Of a stretch of DNA of 31,987 bases, positions 16,078 through 22,780 are shown piece after piece. Location: positions 1 through 31,987 of the forward strand of contig QAKH01000010.1 of the NCBI GenBank assembly GCA_003343885.1, in the 5' to 3' direction. This DNA is from Clostridiales bacterium. Its GTDB lineage: Bacteria > Bacillota > Clostridia > Oscillospirales > CAG-382. Position numbers and translations under genes: made by a program. The stretch's first letter is position 1. Each line of letters starts with the position of its first letter. A model generated the notes under the pieces. That model was not told the origin of the DNA, ran no database searches, and saw only the letters and a list, made by a program, of their open reading frames with translations.

Positions 16078-16359
16078 TTACTTATTGGTATTAGTTGTCT
16101 TGGAACCGGAATGTCCCTTGAAGGTTCTTGTGGGCGCAAACTCTCCGAGCTTATGTCCTACCATATCTTCCGTAACATATACCGGCACATGTTTTCTGCC
16201 GTCATGAACGGCTATTGTATGTCCCACGAACTGCGGGAATATTGTGGAAGCTCTCGACCATGTCTTAAGGACTCTCTTTTCGCCCTTTTCGTTCATCTCG
16301 CTTATTCTCGCGAAGAGCTTTGCTTCGACGAACGGTCCCTTTTTAACGCTTCTGCTCAA
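16078..16359 (-). CDS. rpsS: Small ribosomal subunit protein uS19, TTG start
   Basis: 93 residues. S19 lies in the 30S head with S13 and contacts the A-site finger. SRSVKKGPFVEAKLFARI, KTWSRASTIFPQFVGHTIAV and FAPTRTFKGHSGSKTTNTN match the family over its full length. The start is TTG at 16359: AAAGGAGG stands seven bases before it, no in-frame ATG is available, and the rplB TAA is nine codons upstream in the same frame. The family start M-S-R-S is reproduced exactly from this codon. Confidence 0.96.
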   Translation of the reverse strand: MSRSVKKGPFVEAKLFARISEMNEKGEKRVLKTWSRASTIFPQFVGHTIAVHDGRKHVPVYVTEDMVGHKLGEFAPTRTFKGHSGSKTTNTNK

Positions 16360-16379
16360 CTTTATGCCTCCTTTACGGT

Positions 16380-17213
16380 TTACTTATCGTTTCTTCTCTT
16401 TACGATGAACTTATTTGTACGAGCTTTCTTATCTCTCGTCTTATAACCCATTGTAGGTTTACCCCACGGAGTAACAGGAGAAGGACGTCCGATCGGGCTC
16501 TTGCCTTCACCACCGCCATGCGGGTGATCGCACGGGTTCATGACTGAACCTCTTACTGTAGGTCTTACGCCCATGTGTCTCTTTTTACCTGCTTTACCGA
16601 GATTGATATTTTCATGCTCGATATTGCCTACCTGACCGATTGTCGCCTTGCAGTCAAGTCTTATAAGCCTTACTTCTCCGGAAGGAAGTCTTACCTGAGA
16701 AACACCGTTTTCCTTAGCCATAAGCTGAGCGGCTGTTCCGGCGCTGCGAACGAGCTGTCCGCCTTTTCCGGGATAAAGTTCAATGTTGTGAATAAAGGTA
16801 CCAACCGGAATTTCGCTGATGGGGAGCACGTTTCCGGGCTTTATGTCGGCCTTTGCGCTGTTGAGCACTACGTCGCCTACTTTAAGTCCCACCGGAGCGA
16901 TGCTGTATGTCTTTTCACCGGTTTCATACTGCATAAGAGCGATATACGCTGTTCTGTTAGGATCGTATTCTATTGCAAGCACAGTTGCGGGAACGTCCTG
17001 AATGTTCTTGCGGAAGTCCATGATTCTGTACTTGATTCTGTTTCCGCCGCCGTGATGGCGTACGGTTATTTTACCTGTATTATTACGTCCGGCATGTTTC
17101 TTGAGAACGGTTACCAGGCTTCTTTCGGGTGTCTTCTTGGTTATTTCGTCAAAACCCGGAACGGTCATCTGTCTTCTCGCCGGAGTAGTAGGTTTAAATG
17201 TTTTTACTGCCAT
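16380..17213 (-). CDS. rplB: Large ribosomal subunit protein uL2
   Basis: 277 residues. L2 is the largest conserved 50S protein and lies near the peptidyl transferase centre and the subunit bridges. The signature GVRPTVRGSVMNPCDHPHGG (215-234) includes His230, equivalent to E. coli His229. HHGGGNRIKYRIMDF is at 53-67. The frame is open to 17234, but MAVKTFKPTTPARR at 17213 is the usual start and has AAGGAG six bases upstream. A hairpin lies in the gap before it. Confidence 0.98.
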   Translation of the reverse strand: MAVKTFKPTTPARRQMTVPGFDEITKKTPERSLVTVLKKHAGRNNTGKITVRHHGGGNRIKYRIMDFRKNIQDVPATVLAIEYDPNRTAYIALMQYETGEKTYSIAPVGLKVGDVVLNSAKADIKPGNVLPISEIPVGTFIHNIELYPGKGGQLVRSAGTAAQLMAKENGVSQVRLPSGEVRLIRLDCKATIGQVGNIEHENINLGKAGKKRHMGVRPTVRGSVMNPCDHPHGGGEGKSPIGRPSPVTPWGKPTMGYKTRDKKARTNKFIVKRRNDK

Positions 17214-17229
17214 AATTACTCCTTTTCCC

Positions 17230-17259
17230 GGCATCCCGGAAAGACTTCCTTCGGATACC
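17230..17259 (-). other. Hairpin in front of rplB
   Basis: On the minus strand GGTATCC (17259-17253) pairs with GGATGCC (17236-17230) over 7 bp including one G-T pair, with a possible inner GGAA/TTCC helix. It sits in the 67-base rplW-rplB gap and ends five bases before the AAGGAG of rplB. No T-run follows. It may tune rplB translation or be a processing site. Confidence 0.5.
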
Positions 17260-17280
17260 GTAGTTTTTTACCAACTCTGA

Positions 17281-17574
17281 TTACATCATGCTGTCGAAGA
17301 ACTCAATTGTCTTTGACGTTTCCTTGAGCGTAACGATAGCTTTTTTCCATTCGGAAGTTTTGCCGAGATGATAACCGACTCTCTTGTTTTTGCTCTTTAC
17401 GCTTATGGTGTTGACTTTATCTACCTCTACCTTGAATATCTCCTCTATCGCCTTCTTGATATCAATCTTGTTGGCGTCGGAAGCTACTTCAAAGGTATAC
17501 TTTTTATCTGCGAGTCTTGACATGCTTGCTTCTGTGATAATCGGACGGATTATTACGTCATGTGCACTTTTCAT
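17281..17574 (-). CDS. rplW: Large ribosomal subunit protein uL23
   Basis: 97 residues. L23 at the tunnel exit is the docking site of trigger factor and SRP. HDVIIRPIITEASMSRLADK, YTFEVASDANKIDIKKAIEE and the loop around VNTISVKSKNKRVGYHLGKT are typical. Its ATG overlaps the rplD stop by one base (TAATG), so translation is probably coupled to L4. Confidence 0.97.
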   Translation of the reverse strand: MKSAHDVIIRPIITEASMSRLADKKYTFEVASDANKIDIKKAIEEIFKVEVDKVNTISVKSKNKRVGYHLGKTSEWKKAIVTLKETSKTIEFFDSMM

Positions 17575-18197
17575 TATGCGTATACCTCCTCGATTACTTT
17601 TACGGCATCGCTTGCAACGACGAACATATCGCAGTTGAGTATGTCGTATACGTTAAGCGTACCGGGAGTTGCAGTCTTTACACCGGGGATATTTGCTGCG
17701 GAGCCTATCACAAACTTGTCGTTTGAAGCTGTTACTATGAGCGCTTTCTTTTCAGCGCCGATAGCCTTGAGCATATTAACGATAGTTTTTGTCTTATAGG
17801 TGTCCATTGCAAGATTATCAATTACTGCAATCTCGTTGTCTACAACTTTGGAGCTAAGAGCCGACTTCATAGCCAGTCTCTTTACCTTCTTGTTGATTGT
17901 TACTCTCCAGCTGCGGGGCTTCGGTCCGAGAGCGATACCGCCGTGTGTCCACTGCGGAGAACGGGTTGAACCCTGTCTTGCACGACCGGTTCCTTTTTGT
18001 CTCCACGGCTTGATTCCGCCGCCGGATACTTCAGCGCGGGTCTTCGTGGACTGTGTGCCCTGTCTCTGATTTAAAAGATAGGCTCTGACAACGCTGTGGA
18101 GGACGGGTTCATTTACTTCGCAGCCGAATACTTCAGCCTTGAGTTCAATTTCGCCCTTCTTGTTGCCTGCCATATCGAATAATGCAACGTTCGGCAT
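17574..18197 (-). CDS. rplD: Large ribosomal subunit protein uL4
   Basis: 207 residues. L4 reaches into the nascent-peptide tunnel with an extended loop, here about 42-98, with GTQSTKTRAEVSGGGIKPW and QKGTGRARQGSTRSPQWTHG. In E. coli L4 also represses the S10 operon by binding its leader and causing attenuation; whether it binds the leader or the rpsJ-rplC element here is unknown. Length and loop are complete. 17 bases after rplC, overlapping rplW by one. Confidence 0.97.
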   Translation of the reverse strand: MPNVALFDMAGNKKGEIELKAEVFGCEVNEPVLHSVVRAYLLNQRQGTQSTKTRAEVSGGGIKPWRQKGTGRARQGSTRSPQWTHGGIALGPKPRSWRVTINKKVKRLAMKSALSSKVVDNEIAVIDNLAMDTYKTKTIVNMLKAIGAEKKALIVTASNDKFVIGSAANIPGVKTATPGTLNVYDILNCDMFVVASDAVKVIEEVYA

Positions 18198-18214
18198 TTG
18201 TATTCCTCCTTCGC

Positions 18215-18844
18215 TTACTTAACGGTTGAGCGGATAAACACTATACCGCCGCGAGGTCCGGGAACCGCACCCTTTACTGCGATAAGGTTTTTCTCAACAT
18301 CGATTTTTACTACATTAAGGTTGAGCATGGTAACCTGCTCGTTACCGTACTGACCTGCCATCTTCTTATTCTTGAAGATTCTGGAAGGTGTTGAGTTAGC
18401 ACCCATTGATCCAGCCTGACGATGTACAGGACCTGTACCGTGAGTCATTCTCAGTCTGTGGCATCCCCAACGCTTGATTACGCCGGAAAAACCGTGACCC
18501 TTTGTGATACCGGTAATGTCCACGTTCTCGCCTGCTGCGAACACGTCAGCCTTAACTTCGTCTCCTACGTTCATGCTTTCGGCATCGTCAAGACGAAATT
18601 CCTTGAGGTGTTTCTTGAGTGTCACTCCTGCTTTTGCGAAGTGTCCCTTAGCGGGCTTTGTCAGCTTTCTCTCGGCGATATCCGAGAAACCGAGCTGTAC
18701 GGCGCTGTAACCGTCTTTTTCAACGGTCTTCTTCTGTACGACTACGCAGGGACCTGCTTCAATGACGGTTACGGGTATTACATTTCCGTTTTCGTCAAAA
18801 ATCTGAGTCATACCGAGCTTTTTGCCGATTATACCTTTTTTCAT
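18215..18844 (-). CDS. rplC: Large ribosomal subunit protein uL3
   Basis: 209 residues. L3 is an assembly initiator of the 50S subunit whose loop approaches the peptidyl transferase centre. MKKGIIGKKLGMTQIFDENG opens it; THGTGPVHRQAGSMGANSTP (134-153) is the conserved loop, followed by KNKKMAGQYGNEQVT. AAGGAGG (18858-18852) stands before the ATG. Unlike most junctions here the gap to rpsJ is long (123 bases) and holds a structured element. Confidence 0.98.
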   Translation of the reverse strand: MKKGIIGKKLGMTQIFDENGNVIPVTVIEAGPCVVVQKKTVEKDGYSAVQLGFSDIAERKLTKPAKGHFAKAGVTLKKHLKEFRLDDAESMNVGDEVKADVFAAGENVDITGITKGHGFSGVIKRWGCHRLRMTHGTGPVHRQAGSMGANSTPSRIFKNKKMAGQYGNEQVTMLNLNVVKIDVEKNLIAVKGAVPGPRGGIVFIRSTVK

Positions 18845-18872
18845 GTTTCTTCCTCCTTAGGTTATTGGTTGG

Positions 18873-18955
18873 CCGTGTAAATTTCCGTTTGCTCTGCTTT
18901 CGCAGAGAGTCGGACGGTCAACATGACCTTCTATGGTCTCATATTAACTGCACGG
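18873..18955 (-). ncRNA. Candidate structured RNA element between rpsJ and rplC
   Basis: On the minus strand an outer helix CCGTG (18955-18951) with CACGG (18877-18873) encloses two parts. The first has GACC (18938-18935), GGTC (18928-18925) and GACC (18919-18916), so the middle arm can pair with either neighbour, giving two exclusive hairpins. The second is a longer arm: TCCG (18914-18911) with CGGA (18887-18884) around CTCTGC-GAAA-GCAGAG (18907-18892), a 6-bp stem capped by a GNRA loop. The element ends 14 bases before the rplC ribosome site and has no T-run. It looks like a cis-regulatory leader for rplC onward. No match to a named family could be tested. Confidence 0.55.
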
Positions 18956-18967
18956 TATAAATGCAAG

Positions 18968-19279
18968 TTATAATACGATTTCGGATTCAACTCCGGCAGG
19001 GAGTTCAATGTCGACAAGCGCTTCAATCGCCTTCTGGGACGGTTTGAGGATGTCGATGAGTCTCTTGTGCGTACGGAATTCGAACTGCTCACGGCTGTCC
19101 TTATACTTGTGAACTGCACGGAGAATTGTTACGATTTCCTTATCGGTCGGGAGCGGTATAGGACCGGACACCTTGGCGCCGTTGCGCTTTGCCGCTTCAA
19201 CGATTTTCTCAGCTGCCTGATCGATAAGTGTGTGATCGTACGACTTGAGTCTGATTCTGATTTTTTCCTTTGCTGCCAT
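18968..19279 (-). CDS. rpsJ: Small ribosomal subunit protein uS10
   Basis: 103 residues from the ATG at 19279. S10 is in the 30S head and also acts, with NusB and NusG, in transcription antitermination. EKIRIRLKSYDHTLIDQAAE and IPLPTDKEIVTILRAVH are typical, with RTHKRLIDI at 69-77. The frame is open to 19369, but only the ATG at 19279 gives the conserved start with AGGAGG eight bases ahead. First gene of the S10-spc-alpha unit; the str genes (rpsL, rpsG, fusA, tuf) that precede it in some bacteria are not here. Confidence 0.98.
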   Translation of the reverse strand: MAAKEKIRIRLKSYDHTLIDQAAEKIVEAAKRNGAKVSGPIPLPTDKEIVTILRAVHKYKDSREQFEFRTHKRLIDILKPSQKAIEALVDIELPAGVESEIVL

Positions 19280-19337
19280 TTTTTCTGCCTCCTTTAAAAT
19301 TTTTTCCCTCAACATCAAGGGGCTTGATCCGCCCTCT

Positions 19338-19343
19338 ATTATA
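19338..19343 (-). promoter_or_regulatory. Possible second -10 element close to rpsJ
   Basis: A perfect TATAAT on the minus strand, about 60 bases before rpsJ and 73 bases after the leader terminator. No good -35 box is found at 16-18 bases (CCGCAT-like sequence only) and there is no extended TG. It may be chance, or a weak proximal promoter serving rpsJ if most transcripts stop at 19416. Confidence 0.3.
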
Positions 19344-19415
19344 TTGAAGGACGTTTTAAAATGCGGCACAGTGAAAGCTGAACACGTATCCGGGTGTTTC
19401 CTTGTTTTCCCGAAT

Positions 19416-19454
19416 AAAAAACCCGATTCGGCCTCTTTTCGAGGTCAACTCGGG
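19416..19454 (-). terminator. Intrinsic terminator inside the S10 leader
   Basis: On the minus strand CCCGA (19454-19450) pairs with TCGGG (19426-19422); an inner CCTC (19444-19441) pairs with GAGG (19435-19432); T6 follows (19421-19416). It lies about 345 bases after the predicted start and 137 before rpsJ. A repeat of the 3' arm (TTCGGG) a few bases downstream and a later CCCG could offer competing pairings. Either an attenuator for the S10 unit or the end of a separate small RNA. Confidence 0.72.
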
Positions 19455-19767
19455 CAGCATATCATTTCTTACTTTACCGAAAAGTCCGCAAGAAACCCTT
19501 CGGCACACTCCGCATGGCCTTCCGATACTCAGTATCGGCGGTTCCATGACCGTTGTCTAAGAAAAATGCACCACAAACGCCGGATACTCGCTTTGCTCTC
19601 GCAAAGCACGGCGGTCTCGGAAACGCACCCGCTTGAAGGAACGCCCCAAACCCGCACCACTGCGTTTTGGTTCAGTATTCGCTGTCGCCCGTTTATCGGA
19701 CATACTCCACGGAAATTCCCGGCATTTCTGCCGCAACCTCCCGCTTCATCGCACATCAAGCTTGTAT

Positions 19768-19796
19768 ATTCTATCATTATATTCCGTTTTTTGCAA
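19768..19796 (-). promoter_or_regulatory. Promoter of the S10-spc-alpha unit
   Basis: On the minus strand TTGCAA (19796-19791), a 17-base spacer and TAGAAT (19773-19768), with A-rich DNA upstream. Start of transcription expected near 19761. The layout is nearly the same as the promoter at 27588-27616. A TATAAT inside the spacer (19781-19776) lacks a suitable -35. Confidence 0.75.
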
Positions 19797-19953
19797 GGCA
19801 TTTTTAACAGAAAAATGTAACTTTTATATGAACAATCCTGGTTTTATTTTTGTATGCGCTGACACTGGCAAAAACGGAGTTTTTAGATTATTTAGATTAT
19901 AAAAAAGCTAAAAATCACTGACGACAGTTTTTTAAAAACTTTCAATACGGGTT

Positions 19954-21126
19954 TCAAATACGGGCAGCGCCGCTATCTCTTGCGGCTTTTGCCACAGCAG
20001 ACGCAACAGCGTCCTTTACCCTCGGATCAAATGCTTTCGGAAGAATGTAATCATCGGCAAGCTCGTCGTCGCTTATAAGTCCTGCAAGCGCGTACGCTGC
20101 TGCGATTTTCATTTCTTCATTTATGTCTGACGCTCTCACATCAAGAGCTCCTCTGAAAATTCCCGGGAAGGCAAGCACATTGTTAATCTGGTTGGGGAAA
20201 TCGCTTCTGCCGGTACCGACAATTCTTGCGCCGGCTTTTTTAGCGATGTCCGGAAGAATTTCCGGTTCGGGATTAGCCATGGCGAAAATAACGGCGTCAC
20301 GATTCATGCTCTTAACCATTTCTTCGTCAACAAGCTTAGGTCTTGAGAGTCCGAAAAACACATCTGCGCCCTTTATTATCTCTCTTAAGCTTCCTTTAAG
20401 GTGTTCTGGGTTGCTGATTTTAGCAAGCAGCTCATGTTCCGAATGCATCTGCGGCTCGCCGTCGCATATAGCGCCGTTTTTATCACAGAAAATAAGATTT
20501 TTTACGCCGTAGGAAAGCATAAGCCTTCCTATTGCACATCCGGCGGCTCCGGCTCCGTTTATGACAACCTTTATTTCGTCAAGTTTTTTGCCGGTAAGCT
20601 TAAGGGAATTGATGAGCGCCGCAAGTGCGATAACTGCCGTACCGTGCTGGTCGTCGTGGAAAATCGGGATGTCGGATTTTTCTTTAAGCTTGCGTTCTAT
20701 TTCAAAGCATCTCGGAGCGGCAATATCTTCAAGATTTACTCCGCCGAAACTACCGGCAAGCAACAGCACCGTATTTACTATTGTATCAACGTCCTTTGAA
20801 CGGATACAGAGCGGGATTGCGTCAATATCACCGTACTCTTTAAACAGCAGGCATTTTCCTTCCATTACCGGCATACCTGCCTCAGGCCCTATATCTCCGA
20901 GACCTAAAACTGCGCTTCCGTCTGTTACGACCGCTACGGTGTTCCAGCGGCGTGTAAGCTCGTACGACTTGTTAACGTCCTCTTTGATAGCAAGGCAAGG
21001 CTCCGCAACTCCCGGTGTATATGCAAGTGAAAGCGCTTCCGCAGTATCTGCCTTGACATTTGCTTTTATGGAAATCTTACCCTTCCATTCGTAGTGCTTT
21101 TTCAAAGATTCTTTTCTGATATCCAT
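19954..21126 (-). CDS. NAD(P)-dependent malic enzyme
   Basis: 390 residues, the short bacterial form without the phosphotransacetylase-like tail. It decarboxylates malate oxidatively to pyruvate and CO2 with NAD(P). Catalytic and metal residues can be placed: Tyr36 (AYTPGVAEPC), Lys91 (MEGKCLLF), Glu133-Asp134 (NLEDI) and Asp159 (HDDQHGT). The dinucleotide loop is INGAGAAGCAIG (189-200). SRPKLVDEEMV and FAMANPEPEI are also typical. The ribosome site AGAAGG lies eight bases before the ATG, and a good promoter precedes it. No convincing terminator lies before the S10 promoter, so some read-through into the ribosomal unit is possible. Confidence 0.95.
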   Translation of the reverse strand: MDIRKESLKKHYEWKGKISIKANVKADTAEALSLAYTPGVAEPCLAIKEDVNKSYELTRRWNTVAVVTDGSAVLGLGDIGPEAGMPVMEGKCLLFKEYGDIDAIPLCIRSKDVDTIVNTVLLLAGSFGGVNLEDIAAPRCFEIERKLKEKSDIPIFHDDQHGTAVIALAALINSLKLTGKKLDEIKVVINGAGAAGCAIGRLMLSYGVKNLIFCDKNGAICDGEPQMHSEHELLAKISNPEHLKGSLREIIKGADVFFGLSRPKLVDEEMVKSMNRDAVIFAMANPEPEILPDIAKKAGARIVGTGRSDFPNQINNVLAFPGIFRGALDVRASDINEEMKIAAAYALAGLISDDELADDYILPKAFDPRVKDAVASAVAKAARDSGAARI

Positions 21127-21178
21127 TCAATTTACCTTCTGTCCGCTTTTGAGTATTTATGAGTAATTTAACAGAAAT

Positions 21179-21207
21179 ATAATAACAGATTTTTTTGAGC
21201 AAGTCAA
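21179..21207 (-). promoter_or_regulatory. Promoter of the malic enzyme gene
   Basis: On the minus strand TTGACT (21207-21202), spacer of 17 bases, TATTAT (21184-21179), 53 bases before the start codon. Both boxes match the housekeeping sigma consensus at five of six positions. Confidence 0.72.
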
Positions 21208-21443
21208 GACACAGCTCAAAATAGTCTGCGGCAAAATTCAAAAATCTTCATTATTTATTATATTATATATTTCAGCTTTTCAAAATTGTTTTATTTACAT
21301 AAAAGACATATACGTCTAAAAAAAAGTTAACCATTGCAGAATGATAACGTATTAAAATACTCTTTGAGTTTGAAATTTATTGTGAAATTCTTCAACATAT
21401 AAAAGTTGTTTTGCGGAAAAATCCACTGAAAGGAATGGAAAAC

Positions 21444-22511
21444 ATGGAAAAGAAATTTAAAAGAATCGGAGTACTTACTTCCGGCGGTGACGCACCGGGT
21501 ATGAACGCTGCCATAAGAGCGGTTGTCAGAAGCGCTTCTTACAAAGGCATAGAAGTAATGGGTATATATTGCGGATACAAGGGACTGCTTGAGAATGATA
21601 TGAAGCTGCTCACTCAAAGAGACGTTTCAAACATAATAAATCACGGCGGAACCATGCTTTACTCCAACAGATGCGACAAGTTCAAAACGCAAGAAGGACT
21701 TGCAATAGCAGTTGAAAACTGCCGCCGCAACGGCATTGACGGCATTGTCACAATCGGCGGTGACGGTACTTTCAGAGGAGCAACAGACCTTTCAAGACTC
21801 GGCATACCCTGCATAGGAATTCCCGGAACAATTGACAGGGATATTTCCGCAACCGAATATACTATCGGTTACGACACGGCAAAAAATACCGTTATCGAGA
21901 TGGTTGACAGACTCCGTGACACCTGTGAGTCTCACGCAAGATGCAACGTTGTTGAGGTAATGGGAAGAAATGCCGGATATATCGCTCTCGATTGCGGAAT
22001 TGCCGTCGGAGCTGTGGGTATAGCTATAAAGGAAATAGAGTTCGACAAGAAAGAGCTCATTGACAGAATAAGTGCGCTTTCAAAGACCGGGAAGAGAAAC
22101 TTTATAGTTATTGCATCCGAAGGTCTTGGCGCAACTCACACAGAGGAGCTCGCCGTTGACATAGAAAAATCGACCGGTATAGAAACAAGATTTGCTCGTC
22201 TTGCGCATGTACAGCGCGGCGGATGTCCGACCTGTATGGACAGAGTTGTGGCAACTATGATGGGTGACAAGGCAGTAGATCTTCTTCTTGACGGAAAATA
22301 TAATCTTGTTGTTTGCTACAACAATGCGAAAGTTTGCGCTGTTGAAATGGAATATGCTTTCGAGCTTGACCGCATAGTAAAGGGCAAGGCAACACAAGAA
22401 GAGATTGCTGCACTTGATCCTGCTGACCGTGAAAAGATGCTTGCTGAAGCCAAGAGACTCAAAGATGAAATGCAGGATATGTATGAAATAGCGAAGATAA
22501 TGGCAAGATAA
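21444..22511 (+). CDS. pfkA: ATP-type 6-phosphofructokinase
   Basis: 355 residues from the ATG at 21444, which has GAAAGGA about nine bases upstream; the in-frame ATG at 21435 touches that site and is less likely. It phosphorylates fructose 6-phosphate in glycolysis. GVLTSGGDAPGMNAAIRAVV opens the fold; GGDGTF (105-110) and PGTID (127-131) carry the Gly residues of ATP-using enzymes rather than the Asp/Lys of pyrophosphate-using ones. Asp131 and Asp133 are kept, but the residue between them is Arg instead of the usual Asn (TIDRD). VEVMGRNAGYIAL and HVQRGGCPT are conserved. The protein is about 30 residues longer than E. coli PfkA because of a charged helical tail. The divergent gap with malic enzyme is AT-rich; I see no promoter clear enough to call on this strand. 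Confidence 0.94.
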   Translation: MEKKFKRIGVLTSGGDAPGMNAAIRAVVRSASYKGIEVMGIYCGYKGLLENDMKLLTQRDVSNIINHGGTMLYSNRCDKFKTQEGLAIAVENCRRNGIDGIVTIGGDGTFRGATDLSRLGIPCIGIPGTIDRDISATEYTIGYDTAKNTVIEMVDRLRDTCESHARCNVVEVMGRNAGYIALDCGIAVGAVGIAIKEIEFDKKELIDRISALSKTGKRNFIVIASEGLGATHTEELAVDIEKSTGIETRFARLAHVQRGGCPTCMDRVVATMMGDKAVDLLLDGKYNLVVCYNNAKVCAVEMEYAFELDRIVKGKATQEEIAALDPADREKMLAEAKRLKDEMQDMYEIAKIMAR

Positions 22512-22528
22512 ACAATTTGATATTTTAG

Positions 22529-22554
22529 GGGTGTGATTATTCACACCCTTTTTT
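22529..22554 (+). terminator. Terminator after pfkA
   Basis: GGGTGTGA (22529-22536) pairs perfectly with TCACACCC (22541-22548), TTAT loop, followed by T6 (22549-22554). It is 17 bases after the stop codon. Confidence 0.92.
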
Positions 22555-22704
22555 GTTATCACTAATATCGGAACATTTCATGCAAATTGTTATCCACTTA
22601 ATATTTAATGCACACCTTAAAATTTTACTATAACCAAATAAAAATTTTGGTTTTAGCCGGAATCTAAAAGGAATGAAAAAGTTAATAAAATCGGGAAAAA
22701 GTTA

Positions 22705-22733
22705 TAGACATACAGCATTACGAATGGTAAAAT
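22705..22733 (+). promoter_or_regulatory. Promoter of the esterase-lactonase gene
   Basis: TAGACA (22705-22710), a 17-base spacer, TAAAAT (22728-22733). Both match five of six consensus positions. Transcription would start near 22740, about 40 bases before the chosen ATG. It follows the pfkA terminator, so this gene is a separate unit. Confidence 0.7.
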
Positions 22734-22780
22734 TTATATGATAACATAACGATATTATGTATCGAAAGGAAGAAACGCTC

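Larger units (their letters stand above)
19280..19761 (-). ncRNA. Long structured 5' leader of the S10 operon
   Basis: About 480 bases from the predicted start to the rpsJ ATG. Helices visible on the minus strand: CGGCA-GAAA-TGCCG (19733-19720); AGTAT/ATACT (19706-19702 with 19678-19674) enclosing TCCG/CGGG; CCAAA/TTTGG (19670-19666 with 19650-19646) enclosing CGCA/TGCG; CGCCG/CGGCG (19613-19609 with 19582-19578) enclosing GCTTTGC-GAGA-GCAAAGC; CATGG/CCATG (19548-19544 with 19517-19513) enclosing CCGATAC-TGA-GTATCGG; then the terminator at 19454-19416. Two loops are GNRA. The region is GC-richer than the other gaps here. A 90-codon frame crosses it but shows no family and no ribosome site. 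This is the shape expected of a ribosomal-protein leader that attenuates transcription; the ligand is unknown. Confidence 0.6.

Noticed and set aside
3836..18880. Many plus-strand frames opposite the ribosomal genes
   Set aside because: They are shadows of well-conserved genes in other frames, without ribosome sites or motifs.
19538..19546. TGGAACCGC in the S10 leader, like the core of a T-box
   Set aside because: The flanking AGGG is missing, the sequence sits in a CATGG/CCATG hairpin instead of an antiterminator, and it is about 85 bases before the terminator and shares no strand with it. T-boxes are also not known before ribosomal operons.
19529..19801. 90-codon minus-strand frame across the S10 leader
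   Set aside because: It begins at the promoter, has no ribosome site, no recognisable motif and odd Cys/Arg-rich composition. The open frame follows from the GC-richer structured RNA.
19926..19940. AGTTTTTTAAAAACT as terminator of malic enzyme
   Set aside because: Only A-T pairs and no real loop; it would not hold as an RNA hairpin.
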